DNA from: Clostridiales bacterium
Lineage (GTDB): Bacteria > Bacillota > Clostridia > Christensenellales > Aristaeellaceae
Direction: 5' to 3'
Assembly: GCA_019419995.1 (NCBI GenBank)
Contig: JAHZHZ010000001.1
Coordinates: 102,626-166,625 of the forward strand
DNA length: 64,000 bases
Part shown: in pieces, positions 43,527 through 52,922 of the stretch
Position numbering within the stretch: position 1 is the first letter of the stretch
Layout: the number at the start of each line of letters is the position of its first letter
Program-made: the position numbers and the translations under genes
Notes under the pieces: model-generated
What the model was told of the DNA's origin: nothing
Databases searched by the model: none
The model's input: only the letters and a program-made list of their open reading frames with translations

Positions 43527-43663
43527 TTTTCTAGCAGTCTGCCGTTGACTCCTGCGGGTTTAGCGTTGAGAGTCCAAATGGAAATCCGAAGAAGGTTTCT
43601 CTCCAGAAAATTTGCCGTTGATGATCAGACGAATGATCGGGACGGCGTTTTTTTGAGGCTCCC
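43527..43663. other. intergenic stretch upstream of the copper promoter
   Basis: No gene and no clear terminator seen in these 137 bases, although a T7 run at 43649-43655 follows a weak dyad (GACGG/CCGTT-type pairing), which might end csoR transcripts. Confidence 0.35.
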
Positions 43664-43692
43664 TTGACAACCTATACCCCTATAGGTATAAT
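43664..43692 (+). promoter_or_regulatory. consensus promoter with CsoR-like operator in its spacer
   Basis: TTGACA (43664-43669), 17-base spacer and TATAAT (43687-43692) make a perfect sigma-A promoter. Within it TATACCCCTATAGGTATA (43673-43690) has outer six-base arms TATACC/GGTATA in inverted orientation and the C-run/TATAG centre typical of CsoR operators, overlapping the -10 box. Binding there would exclude RNA polymerase until copper rises. Confidence 0.8.
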
Positions 43693-43733
43693 TTGTTTAG
43701 GCGAAAGTCCCGACAATGAAGGGGGGAAGGGAA

Positions 43734-45620
43734 TTGAAAAAGGCGATGAAAGTGTTGGCACGACTGTTGGAGATCGGGGGACTGAAGAAAGATATTGCAC
43801 TTTTATGTATATCTGGGGTCGCTCTGCTGATGAGTCTTGCCGAGTTGGAGTTTTTACCGTTTGATGTTGCATGGGTGGCGGTTATCTTGTGTGGCGTGCC
43901 GATTTTGCTGGAGGCACTGATGGGCCTGATCACCGCCTTTGACATAAAGGCGGATGTGCTGGTTTCGCTGGCTCTGGTGGCTTCCGTGTGTATTGGGGAA
44001 GATTTTGCGGCAGGGGAAGTGGCTTTTATCATGCAGTTAGGTGGATTGCTGGAGGAAGTCACGGTAGCCAGGGCCAGGGCAGGTATCGAAAAACTGGTGC
44101 GGCTGACGCCCAGGACGGCGCGGGTGGTGGTGGACGGCATTCAACGGCAGATTCCTGCGGAGCAAGTGCAGATAGGGGATGTGCTGTGCGTACTTCCGGG
44201 AGAGTCCATCCCTGTGGATGGAATCATTCTTGCCGGGCGGACATCGGTAAATCAGGCAGTGATGACGGGTGAATCCCTGCCCGTAGATAAGGGAGAGGGA
44301 GACGAGGTGGCCAGTGGAACGGTCAACCAGTTCGGGGCGTTTGAGATGCAGGCGACCCGGGTGGGCGAGGATAGTTCCATACAGCGCATGATTCGATTGG
44401 TGCAGTCGGCAGACGCGGGTAAAGCAAAGATTGTGGGTATTGCGGACCGTTGGGCCACCTGGATCGTGGGAATTGCTCTGGTTTCCGCGGCGCTGACCTG
44501 GGCTATCAGCGGCCAGATTATTCGTGCGGTGACGATACTGGTAGTATTTTGCCCGTGTGCGCTGGTATTGGCCACCCCCACAGCCATCATGGCGGCCATT
44601 GGCAACGCCACCAGACATGGATTTTTGGTGCGTGAGGGGGACGCTCTGGAACGTCTGGCGGGGGTGTGCCGGGTCGCGTTGGATAAGACGGGAACGCTGA
44701 CTCGGGGTATGCCCGCCGTGGCCGGCGTGGAGTGCCTGTGTGAAGATATTTCCTGTCGGGAGTTTTATGCGCTGTGTGCTTCTGCTGAACAAAGTTCCGA
44801 ACATCCCCTGGGTAAGGCGATTGTCCGCAGTTATCGGGAGGAAAATCAGGGAGAGCTCTGGCCGCCGGAGCACTTTGAAATGTTTCCTGGCCGGGGAGTT
44901 ACGGCCGTAGTCAATGGAAGATCTGTGCTGGCTGGAAATTTAAAGATGCTCTCAGAGCGGGGATTGGTTCCCTCCGGAGAGATTTTGTCCTCTGCACGGG
45001 GCTATCAGGAAGAGGGATGCACATTGATCTATGTGGCAATCGATGGCGAACCGATGGGTTATGTGGCTCTGTCGGATACGCTTCGGCCGCAGAGCTCTTC
45101 CCTGATTCAGCGCCTGAAGGAACTGAAGGTAAAACCGGTGCTGCTCACGGGCGACCATGACAGCGCGGCCAGAACCCTGGCTGGAAAATTGGGCATTGAA
45201 GAAGTCTACGCCAACTGCATGCCCGAGGACAAAATCCACTACATCGAATGCTACCAGAATCAAAAGGAAGCCGTCTGCATGATTGGGGACGGAATCAATG
45301 ATGCTCCAGCATTGAAACGGGCAGATGTGGGCATTGCAATGGGGCATACCGGCAGTGATATTGCCGTGGATGCGGCGGATATTGCGTTGGTGGATGATGA
45401 GATCCGGGAACTGCCCCACCTGCTTGCCCTCTCCCGGCGCATGATGGCCACCATTAAATGGAATATGTCCTTTTCTATGGCCTTGAATTTTGTGGCCATT
45501 CTACTGGCCATGGTGGGGACTCTGAATCCGGTGGTAGGAGCACTGGTGCATAACGCGGGATCGGTGCTGGTGATTCTTAATTCTGCTCTACTGCTGAAGT
45601 GGAAAAGTAAAGTTGAATGA
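43734..45620 (+). CDS. copper-type P1B ATPase lacking N-terminal metal-binding domain
   Basis: A roughly 628-residue P-type ATPase for Cu(I)/Ag(I)-like soft metal export. It has the transmembrane CPC metal motif (VFCPCALVLATPTAI, Cys273 and Cys275), the TGES actuator motif, the phosphorylation site DKTGTLT (Asp317), the SEHPLGKAI nucleotide-domain HP motif, LTGDHDSAA and GDGINDAPALKRADVGIAMG. The first helices start almost at the N-terminus, so the usual one or two GMTCxxC heavy-metal domains are absent; length is below the 700-800 of CopA. CPC also occurs in Zn/Cd pumps, but CsoR control points to copper. TTG 43734 follows GGGGGGAAGG; ATG 43716 and ATG 43746 are alternatives. Confidence 0.88.
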   Translation: MKKAMKVLARLLEIGGLKKDIALLCISGVALLMSLAELEFLPFDVAWVAVILCGVPILLEALMGLITAFDIKADVLVSLALVASVCIGEDFAAGEVAFIMQLGGLLEEVTVARARAGIEKLVRLTPRTARVVVDGIQRQIPAEQVQIGDVLCVLPGESIPVDGIILAGRTSVNQAVMTGESLPVDKGEGDEVASGTVNQFGAFEMQATRVGEDSSIQRMIRLVQSADAGKAKIVGIADRWATWIVGIALVSAALTWAISGQIIRAVTILVVFCPCALVLATPTAIMAAIGNATRHGFLVREGDALERLAGVCRVALDKTGTLTRGMPAVAGVECLCEDISCREFYALCASAEQSSEHPLGKAIVRSYREENQGELWPPEHFEMFPGRGVTAVVNGRSVLAGNLKMLSERGLVPSGEILSSARGYQEEGCTLIYVAIDGEPMGYVALSDTLRPQSSSLIQRLKELKVKPVLLTGDHDSAARTLAGKLGIEEVYANCMPEDKIHYIECYQNQKEAVCMIGDGINDAPALKRADVGIAMGHTGSDIAVDAADIALVDDEIRELPHLLALSRRMMATIKWNMSFSMALNFVAILLAMVGTLNPVVGALVHNAGSVLVILNSALLLKWKSKVE

Positions 45621-45670
45621 AATATTGGGATCGCGGACAAACGCCGTGTATTCCCTCCTGGCTAAAGTGA

Positions 45671-45707
45671 ACCGGAGACGGACCCAGATGGACCGTCTCC
45701 GGTTTTA
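45671..45707. terminator. bidirectional terminator
   Basis: An 11-base perfect stem (45671-45681 with 45693-45703) followed by TTTT, between the convergent ends of the copper ATPase and the nuclease-like gene. Confidence 0.8.
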
Positions 45708-45721
45708 CATATGAAAACGAA

Positions 45722-46210
45722 TTATTTGAGGAGATCCCGAATGTTCAGAACGGCAGGATTCCGCAAAATGGGCCCTGCAAGCGTGAGCAGGTAGCCATTA
45801 ACATGGCGGCTGTAGGATAGATATTGGCCAAGGACTTCCACGGGAATTTGCCAGGCTTCCCGGATTTCAAAATGCGGGCCGAAGATCACGGCAATCAGAT
45901 AGTGAAAGGCATTTTCTCCAACGTCCCGTAGTACACTCAGTTTCCGGGTCTTAGCACTGGGAGCTCCGTGCTCCCAGCGGCTCTTGATTTGATAGGTGAT
46001 GCGCACCTTATCTTGCTCCAGATAAGCGTCGTAGCCTTTTGGGGAATTGCGTTCCAGATTCAGGCCCAGCTTGTGGGAAACCAACCATTCGGCATAATCA
46101 CCCACGGGGCTGTTGTAGGTGCGCACCACACCCCTGGAATTGAGTTCAGAGAGGATGTTCCCGTACAGATTCACCAGATCTATCGTACTTTTTTCGCTGA
46201 GGTTCATCAT
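45722..46210 (-). CDS. small protein with possible PD-(D/E)XK nuclease-like core (DUF6998-like)
   Basis: A 162-residue protein of uncertain function. After an N-terminal helix (NLYGNILSELNSRGVVRTYNSPVG) comes DYAEWLVSHKLGL, then GYDAYLEQDKVRITYQIKSRW. The spacing of Glu in DYAEWL, Asp in GYDAY and Lys in YQIKSR looks like a PD-(D/E)XK core of the restriction-endonuclease fold, and I associate the family with DUF6998; both points come from memory of motifs. No methyltransferase or other defence gene lies next to it. AGGAG lies before tandem ATGs at 46210 and 46207. It follows the DUF218 gene by eight bases. Confidence 0.65.
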   Translation of the reverse strand: MMNLSEKSTIDLVNLYGNILSELNSRGVVRTYNSPVGDYAEWLVSHKLGLNLERNSPKGYDAYLEQDKVRITYQIKSRWEHGAPSAKTRKLSVLRDVGENAFHYLIAVIFGPHFEIREAWQIPVEVLGQYLSYSRHVNGYLLTLAGPILRNPAVLNIRDLLK

Positions 46211-46218
46211 TCTTACTC

Positions 46219-46986
46219 CTACAGTGTTATGTTGCCGCGCACGAGCTCATAGCCTATGCCGATAAATTCCCGCATCAGATAGTGAGGCAGGGAAAGCAGG
46301 GACGTGGATACGGGAATACCTTCCACCTCCCAGCCCATGTGTCGTGCCAGAGCTACTGAGCGGAAGATGTGAAAGTTATTTGTAACCAATCCTACCTGCG
46401 CGTCTTCAGGAATGAGGGCTCGGCTAAAGCTCAGGTTTTCTGAGGTATCCGTGGACTGATCTTCCAGAATGAGCCGTTTGGGATCGATGCCCATGGCGGT
46501 GAGATTTTCAAACATACATTGGGCCTCGCTGATGCCTTCGTCGGGTCCCTGGCCACCGGAGAGCACAGCGAGAGTCTCCGGATTATCCGACAGGTATTCT
46601 CCGGCTACTTGAATGCGATTGCGCAGGGCGCCGCTGGGTTGAGTACCATTAACCTTTGCGCCCAGAACTACAATGTAATCCAGTCCAGCTGCGGGCCTGC
46701 TAAAGCCGGCACTGAGAATGAGTCCCTCGCAGAACAGAAAAATGGCGAGAAAAACGGCCACGCAGCTGCGAACGGCAAGGATCAACCATCTTGGGGGGCG
46801 CTTGCCACGCCGCTCCGCCCATATCCAATACAGCGCTCTGGCGATGCACAACAGGCCGGCCACCAGCCACACGTATTGCTGTGCCTGACCGAAGCGCACG
46901 GCGATGCCCAGAGCCAAATAATATGCAATCATCAGAAGACCAAGTATCAGAATGGCAATGTTGACGATCTTGCCGCTCTTTTTCAT
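46219..46986 (-). CDS. YdcF/SanA-family (DUF218) membrane protein
   Basis: A 255-residue protein with three N-terminal helices (about 8-28, 38-55, 70-92) and a DUF218 domain (about 100-245). Family motifs are DYIVVLGAKVNGTQPSGALRNRI, LAVLSGGQGPDEGISEAQCM, EDQSTDTSENLSFSRALI and VTNNFHIFRSVALARHMG. DUF218 proteins such as SanA and ElyC act in envelope integrity, and the fold can bind nucleotide cofactors; the activity is unknown. It is the next gene after the FGGY kinase but a hairpin separates them. Confidence 0.88.
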   Translation of the reverse strand: MKKSGKIVNIAILILGLLMIAYYLALGIAVRFGQAQQYVWLVAGLLCIARALYWIWAERRGKRPPRWLILAVRSCVAVFLAIFLFCEGLILSAGFSRPAAGLDYIVVLGAKVNGTQPSGALRNRIQVAGEYLSDNPETLAVLSGGQGPDEGISEAQCMFENLTAMGIDPKRLILEDQSTDTSENLSFSRALIPEDAQVGLVTNNFHIFRSVALARHMGWEVEGIPVSTSLLSLPHYLMREFIGIGYELVRGNITL

Positions 46987-47011
46987 TCTTATCCAACCCC
47001 TTTAAACGATT

Positions 47012-47038
47012 TTAAGGGACCGCGGGGCGGCCCCTTAA
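47012..47038 (-). terminator. hairpin after the FGGY kinase gene
   Basis: TTAAGGG (47012-47018) pairs with CCCTTAA (47032-47038), with an inner CCGC/GCGG pair; 40 bases past the kinase stop. Weak T-run on the minus strand. Confidence 0.6.
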
Positions 47039-47078
47039 CCTTTGCTTAGACGCAAAATATGGAAATACGGTTCCTTAA

Positions 47079-48656
<1,578 letters not shown>

Positions 48657-48740
48657 ACAAAAAACCTCCTGCCTGAAGCAATGGTATGCAAAATATGCTG
48701 TCACCATTATAGCATACAGACAGGGGTTTGTCTTGGGGTT

Positions 48741-49370
48741 TTAACCCTTTTTTTCAATTTCTTCCATCTGGCTTTCAAGACGGTGAAAGAAACAACCCAT
48801 CACGTAGTACAGCGTTTCAAACTTCAGAAAGTCCAGCACGTTTTCGCACCATAGAAAGCGCACTGATGGGGGGAACTCCTCATCTCCCTCCCAAAACTGA
48901 AATACCGCGCTCAGAGCATCAAATACGGCAAAGCGGCAGGCGTAATCACCCTGAGGAAAGGGAGCTAGGCTCAGGCGGGCGAGGGCTGGTTCAAGTGCCG
49001 AGCGGTGGGCCTGAAGGTAATCTGCCTGGCGCTGATGGAGCCTGACCTCGCTGGGACTGCTCTGACCTGCGTGGCGCAGAGATCCTGCTGATCGCAATTC
49101 TCCCTCCATTCGGGGAAGAGGACCGATGCGGCAGAGGTAATCATAGATGCTCAAGCTTTCCTCGAAGCCTGCGGCCTGGCCCAGAACCAGATTTTCCACT
49201 TCCCCCGTATCCCGACGGATGCGAAAGGGCTGGGCCAGAAAATTCAGGTATAGGAAGCGCTCATCTGCGCGCAGCTGACCGCGTTCGATGATTTCCGTCT
49301 GGTTCCATTCCAGAAAGTACTTTCGGGCATTTTGGAGTGCCAGCGCGTAATTATTGATGGTTCTGTTCAT
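48741..49370 (-). CDS. DUF3786 domain protein
   Basis: A 209-residue cytosolic protein of the DUF3786 family, recognised by LSIYDYLCRIGPLPRMEGELRSAGSL in the middle and FQFWEGDEEFPPSVRFLWCENVLDFLKFETLYYVMG near the C-terminus. DUF3786 is common in anaerobes, often near corrinoid or Fe-S proteins, but no function is established. It begins three bases after the end of the ABC ATPase gene and so belongs to the T-box-led operon. Confidence 0.75.
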   Translation of the reverse strand: MNRTINNYALALQNARKYFLEWNQTEIIERGQLRADERFLYLNFLAQPFRIRRDTGEVENLVLGQAAGFEESLSIYDYLCRIGPLPRMEGELRSAGSLRHAGQSSPSEVRLHQRQADYLQAHRSALEPALARLSLAPFPQGDYACRFAVFDALSAVFQFWEGDEEFPPSVRFLWCENVLDFLKFETLYYVMGCFFHRLESQMEEIEKKG

Positions 49371-49373
49371 GAT

Positions 49374-50168
49374 TCAGCCCAACAGTGCCCGATCGTTGCT
49401 GAATTCATCGCCGCTGGCTCGGGCGAATTGTTCCAACAGCATTTCCACGGTCAGGCGTTTCTTTTCTTCGCCGGAGATGTCCAGAATAATGCGGCCTTCG
49501 TGCATCATGATCAGACGGTTGCCGTAGGCAATGGCATCGCGCATATTGTGGGTAACCATCATGGTCATCAGATGATTTTCCTCAATAATCTGGTTGGAAA
49601 GCTGAAGTACCTTTTCAGCAGTGCGTGGGTCCAGTGCGGCGGTATGCTCGTCCAGCAACAGCAACTTGGGTTTTTTCAGAGTAGCCATCAACAGTGTCAG
49701 CGCTTGCCGCTGACCACCGGAGAGCAGGCCTACCTTGGCTGTCATGCGATCTTCCAGGCCAAGACCCAGCATTTTCAGTTTTTCCCGGTATAATTCCCGT
49801 TCTGCACGGGTAATGCCCACGCGCAGCGTGCGGCGCTGGCCCCTGCGGGCGGCCAAGGCAAGATTTTCCTCAATCTGCATGGTGGCGGCAGTGCCGGTCA
49901 TGGGATCTTGGAATACCCGGCCAAGCATACTTGCCCTGCGGTGTTCGCTCAGGTGGGTTACATCCACGCGATCAATCAGAATTTGACCTTCATCCACGGG
50001 CCAGACCCCGGCGATGGCGTTCAGTGTGGTAGATTTACCAGCGCCGTTACCGCCGATCAGAGTCACGAAATCTCCGTCTTCCAAATGCAGATCGACGCCG
50101 TTCAAAGCTACTTTTTCATTCACGGTGCGAGGATTGAAGGTTTTTCGCAGGTTGATTAGATCAAGCAT
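49374..50168 (-). CDS. ABC transporter ATP-binding protein (TrpZ-like)
   Basis: A 264-residue ATPase with Walker A GGNGAGKST, Q-loop FQDPMTGTAATM, signature LLSGGQRQALTLLMA, Walker B LLLLDEHTAALDP (note DEH in place of DEP) and switch VTHNMRDA. This sequence type accompanies PF04392 binding proteins and BPD_transp_2 permeases, as in the TrpXYZ system. Its ATG overlaps the permease stop by eight bases, and the DUF3786 gene follows three bases later. Confidence 0.9.
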   Translation of the reverse strand: MLDLINLRKTFNPRTVNEKVALNGVDLHLEDGDFVTLIGGNGAGKSTTLNAIAGVWPVDEGQILIDRVDVTHLSEHRRASMLGRVFQDPMTGTAATMQIEENLALAARRGQRRTLRVGITRAERELYREKLKMLGLGLEDRMTAKVGLLSGGQRQALTLLMATLKKPKLLLLDEHTAALDPRTAEKVLQLSNQIIEENHLMTMMVTHNMRDAIAYGNRLIMMHEGRIILDISGEEKKRLTVEMLLEQFARASGDEFSNDRALLG

Positions 50169-51081
50169 GTTTGCGGCCTCCCTTCTTTGCGCTGCTCATC
50201 TTGCCCTTCCAGAAGGGAATGGCCAGGAACAGGGCCACGATCAAGGCGGAGAGGAGCTTGAGCATGTTGGTATCCAGGCCCAGCCACAATACTACCTGGA
50301 TTACCATGTAGTAAATCACAGCCCCGATGGCCACAGCCGTGAGCTTCAGAGCAAAATTGCGGAAAATTTTGCCGAAGATTACATCGCTGATGATCACGGC
50401 AGCCAGGCCGATGACAATGGCGCCTCGGCCCATGTTCACATCCACAAAGCCCTGATAGTGGGAGTACATGGCTGATGAGAGTGCCACGATGCCGTTAGCA
50501 ATCATCAGACCCAGAATCTTACAACGGTTGGTGTTGATTCCCTGTGCCCTGGACATGGCAGCGTTGGCGCCTGTGGCGCGCAGGGAACAGCCCAATTCCG
50601 TGCCGAAAAACCAGTACAGAACGCCGATGAGCAGTGCCACCACGATCAGCGTAATTACGATCGGATTTTGCAGGGACAGCTCTCTGACATAGCGGGAACT
50701 GACGATAAGGTCATATTTGGTTACGCTGACAGCTTGGTTGGCTTTGCCGCCCATGATGGCTAGGTTGATGGAATACAGTGAAAGCTGGGTCAGAATACCG
50801 GCCAGAATCGGCGGAATGCCCATGGCGGTATGGAATAATCCTGTGGCCAGCCCAGCCAACATGCCTGCGATAATGGCGCACAGCAGTGCCAGATATACGT
50901 TGACACCCTGCATCATCAGCATGATGCAAACTGCTCCACCCGTGGCCATGGTGCCATCCACGGTCAGGTCAGAGTAATCCAAAACTTTATAGGTGATGTA
51001 CAGGCCGATGGCCATGATGCCCCAGATCAGCCCCTGGGCAATGGCGCCTGGCATGGCGTTGAGCAAAGTTGCAAAATTCAA
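50161..51081 (-). CDS. ABC transporter permease (TrpY-like, BPD_transp_2)
   Basis: A permease of about 306 residues with eight to nine helices. QGLIWGIMAIGLYITYKVLDYSDLTVDGTMATGGAVC is typical of the permease that pairs with PF04392 binding proteins; GCSLRATGANAAMSRAQGINTNRCKILGLMIANGIVALSSAM is the ATPase-coupling region. The start is uncertain: TTG 51081 has GGGGG eight bases upstream, ATG 51054 is the first ATG; the frame stays open up to 51171 but crosses the intercistronic hairpin. It transports the ligand captured by the binding protein encoded upstream. Confidence 0.87.
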   Translation of the reverse strand: MNFATLLNAMPGAIAQGLIWGIMAIGLYITYKVLDYSDLTVDGTMATGGAVCIMLMMQGVNVYLALLCAIIAGMLAGLATGLFHTAMGIPPILAGILTQLSLYSINLAIMGGKANQAVSVTKYDLIVSSRYVRELSLQNPIVITLIVVALLIGVLYWFFGTELGCSLRATGANAAMSRAQGINTNRCKILGLMIANGIVALSSAMYSHYQGFVDVNMGRGAIVIGLAAVIISDVIFGKIFRNFALKLTAVAIGAVIYYMVIQVVLWLGLDTNMLKLLSALIVALFLAIPFWKGKMSSAKKGGRKHA

Positions 51082-51134
51082 TCTCGTTTCCCCCAAGTTT
51101 ATCGGTGCAAAAGTATTAGGCTTACAGGCAACCC

Positions 51135-51163
51135 GGTGGGCGACGGACCGGCCGTCGCCCACC
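51135..51163 (-). promoter_or_regulatory. intercistronic hairpin between binding protein and permease genes
   Basis: A perfect 12-base GC-rich stem (51135-51146 with 51152-51163) and five-base loop without T-run, between the PF04392 gene and its permease. Confidence 0.7.
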
Positions 51164-51216
51164 TTTTGCAAAATTACATTTTAGATGGTGTTTGCCGTTG
51201 GTCAATCTTATTTGGA

Positions 51217-52164
51217 TCAGGACTCGATGGCCACGTAATCCTCAGGAATGGTTATGCCCAAAGCCTCGCACAGCTCGGCGTTGTACTTCTTGGTAAAGTT
51301 AGGCGCGTACTGGATGGGCATGGTGGATACATCGGCACCATTGACCAGGATTTCATAGGCCATGTCACCCGCTGCATATCCGATGTCATAGTAGCTGATG
51401 GATAGCGTGGCCACGCCACAACCGGCACAAATGCCTTCTTCGCCGGCGACTACCGGAATGCCGGCAGGTTCCACTACATTGCGGATGGCTTCCGTACAGG
51501 AGGCGGCAGTGTTATCCGTGGGCACGTAGAGAACGTCGCTGGCTGCGCAGGCGTTGGTAACCACGGAGGAGACATCGTTGGAATCGGTGAAGGTATACTC
51601 GGTGCAGTTGTAGCCCATCTCCGTCAGATACCCCTTGATCACGCCGATCTGATAGGCAGAATTGGCTTCTGCAGAGCAGTAAATCAGGCCTACTTCCTTG
51701 GCGTCCGGGAATAGTTCCTGAAGCATGGCAGCCTGGCCGTCCAGAGGAGCCAGATCAGAAGTGCCGGAAATGTTTACGCCCGTGGTACCTGTCCAGTCAC
51801 TGATGTCCAGTGCGGTGGCGTAATCGGTGATGGAGGTGCCCAGAATCGGGATGTCCGCTGTGCCTGCCTGAGCAGCCTGTAGGGCTGCGGTTGCGTTAGC
51901 CAGAATCAGATCCACATCCTCGGAGATGAAGCTGTTAATAATGGTGATGCAGGTAGCAGAATCACCGGAAGCATTCTGCTCGTCAAAGATCACGTTTTCA
52001 CCCAGTTTTTCACTCAGCGAATCTTTAAAGCCCAGGGTGGCTTCATCCAGCGCCGGATGCTGTACCAGCTGGCAGATGCCTACGTTGTACGTGGTTTCCT
52101 CGGCAAACGCGCCTGCGCAGATCAGAAGCATCGTTGCAATCATTGCGGCCAAAATCTTCTTCAT
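51217..52164 (-). CDS. PF04392-family substrate-binding protein (TrpX-like), probable aromatic amino acid importer
   Basis: A 315-residue secreted binding protein. Residues 1-21 are a signal peptide ending GAFAEE, without lipobox. TYNVGICQLVQHPALDEATLGFKDSL is the defining N-terminal block of the ABC_sub_bind (PF04392) family; VDLILANATAALQAA, IPILGTSITDYATAL, LIYCSAEANSAYQIG and VLYVPTDNTAASC follow the family order. Characterised relatives (TrpX of streptococci) bind tryptophan and phenylalanine. The T-box leader upstream says that expression responds to an uncharged tRNA, most likely tRNA-Tyr, so tyrosine or another aromatic amino acid is the best guess. AAGGGGGAAAAG precedes ATG 52164. 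Confidence 0.88.
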   Translation of the reverse strand: MKKILAAMIATMLLICAGAFAEETTYNVGICQLVQHPALDEATLGFKDSLSEKLGENVIFDEQNASGDSATCITIINSFISEDVDLILANATAALQAAQAGTADIPILGTSITDYATALDISDWTGTTGVNISGTSDLAPLDGQAAMLQELFPDAKEVGLIYCSAEANSAYQIGVIKGYLTEMGYNCTEYTFTDSNDVSSVVTNACAASDVLYVPTDNTAASCTEAIRNVVEPAGIPVVAGEEGICAGCGVATLSISYYDIGYAAGDMAYEILVNGADVSTMPIQYAPNFTKKYNAELCEALGITIPEDYVAIES

Positions 52165-52220
52165 GTCTTTTCCCCCTTAAAACTTTTTGCCCCTCGCGGG
52201 AAGAATTGTTCTTCCCGTGA

Positions 52221-52500
52221 AAACACAAACGCCCTCTGCACACGTAGCGCATGCAGAGGGCGTAAGATACGCGGTACCACCTCAATCCGTCCGGATCTCT
52301 CAATCCCGGACCTCAACGGGCAATTTCTTGCCCTGCCCCTGTAACGGGAAGCACCCGTCCACGCCTACGCAGCGGCTCAACCGCCTTCAACGGGAAGCTA
52401 CGGGATGTATTCGCCTGCCGGTTGGATGCTCCTTTCCAGCTGCCGGAGCTCTCTGAATTCCACCTGATATGCAAGTTACTGGTTCCCGATCGTCGCTTTT
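52221..52500 (-). promoter_or_regulatory. T-box riboswitch, candidate tyrosine specifier
   Basis: On the minus strand the leader has all T-box parts in order: Stem I base GGGAA/TTCCC, the AGTA motif of the specifier loop (about 52475-52478), the AGAGAG block with GG-CAGCTGGAAAGG apical region (about 52430-52455), the specifier loop reading GAATACATCC, the conserved GGTGGTACCGCG antiterminator block (52270-52281) and a terminator (52229-52240 with 52252-52263, 12 perfect pairs) followed by TTTGTGTTTT. The best specifier is TAC (Tyr) at 52407-52409, followed by the usual A; ACA (Thr) and ATC (Ile) overlap it and are not excluded. Uncharged tRNA binding would allow read-through into the transporter operon. 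Confidence 0.92.
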
Positions 52501-52547
52501 TTCGAAATCCCGAAATTATTTCGGAATCAATTTAGAATACTGATGCT

Positions 52548-52576
52548 ATTATATCTGGTGAGTTCCTTTCTGTCAA
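52548..52576 (-). promoter_or_regulatory. consensus promoter of the T-box operon
   Basis: Minus-strand TTGACA (52571-52576), 17-base spacer, TATAAT (52548-52553): a perfect sigma-A promoter. Transcription should start near 52541. A perfect 15-base palindrome (52510-52524) lies between the start and Stem I. Confidence 0.88.
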
Positions 52577-52831
52577 GCCTTCACGGATGTTAAATTCCAC
52601 CTGATCAGTAAAATTAAATTGGGGAACTGGAAAGATAAGTAAATTCAATTTATATATACTAAATTATGACTGGAACTAATTTGCCTGTAACAATGTCCGA
52701 TATGCGGTGCAAAATTTCGTATAAATTGCAATTTAGGAAGTAATTTGGAAATGTAGCCAATTGATTATTCGAAATAATCCAAATAAGAACTAAATAAATA
52801 ACAATAAACATAAATTATTTACTAAATTATA
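52577..52831. other. AT-rich divergent intergenic region
   Basis: About 255 AT-rich bases between two divergent promoters. No gene was seen. The many short A/T runs could bind regulators, but no strong dyad was recognised. Confidence 0.5.
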
Positions 52832-52860
52832 TTGACATAAAACAAAAAATAGTTTATTCT
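52832..52860 (+). promoter_or_regulatory. promoter of the sugar ABC operon
   Basis: TTGACA (52832-52837), 17-base spacer, TATTCT (52855-52860), 63 bases before the binding-protein ATG. Confidence 0.75.
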
Positions 52861-52870
52861 ATGCACATCA

Positions 52871-52895
52871 ACCGGACAGAAGCGAAATGTCTGGT
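52871..52895. promoter_or_regulatory. imperfect inverted repeat at the start of the sugar operon transcript
   Basis: ACCGGACA (52871-52878) and TGTCTGGT (52888-52895) form an eight-base dyad with one mismatch, centred about 16 bases downstream of the expected start of transcription. A candidate operator for the LacI-family regulator of this operon, though not the classical short CG-centred form. Confidence 0.4.
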
Positions 52896-52922
52896 ACGGA
52901 AGAAAAGGAGGAAATGAGAAAG

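Noticed and set aside
52400..52470. Tryptophan (TGG) specifier for the T-box
   Set aside because: TGGA does occur in the leader but on the 5' side of Stem I before the AGAGAG block, whereas the specifier belongs on the 3' side, where TAC is found.
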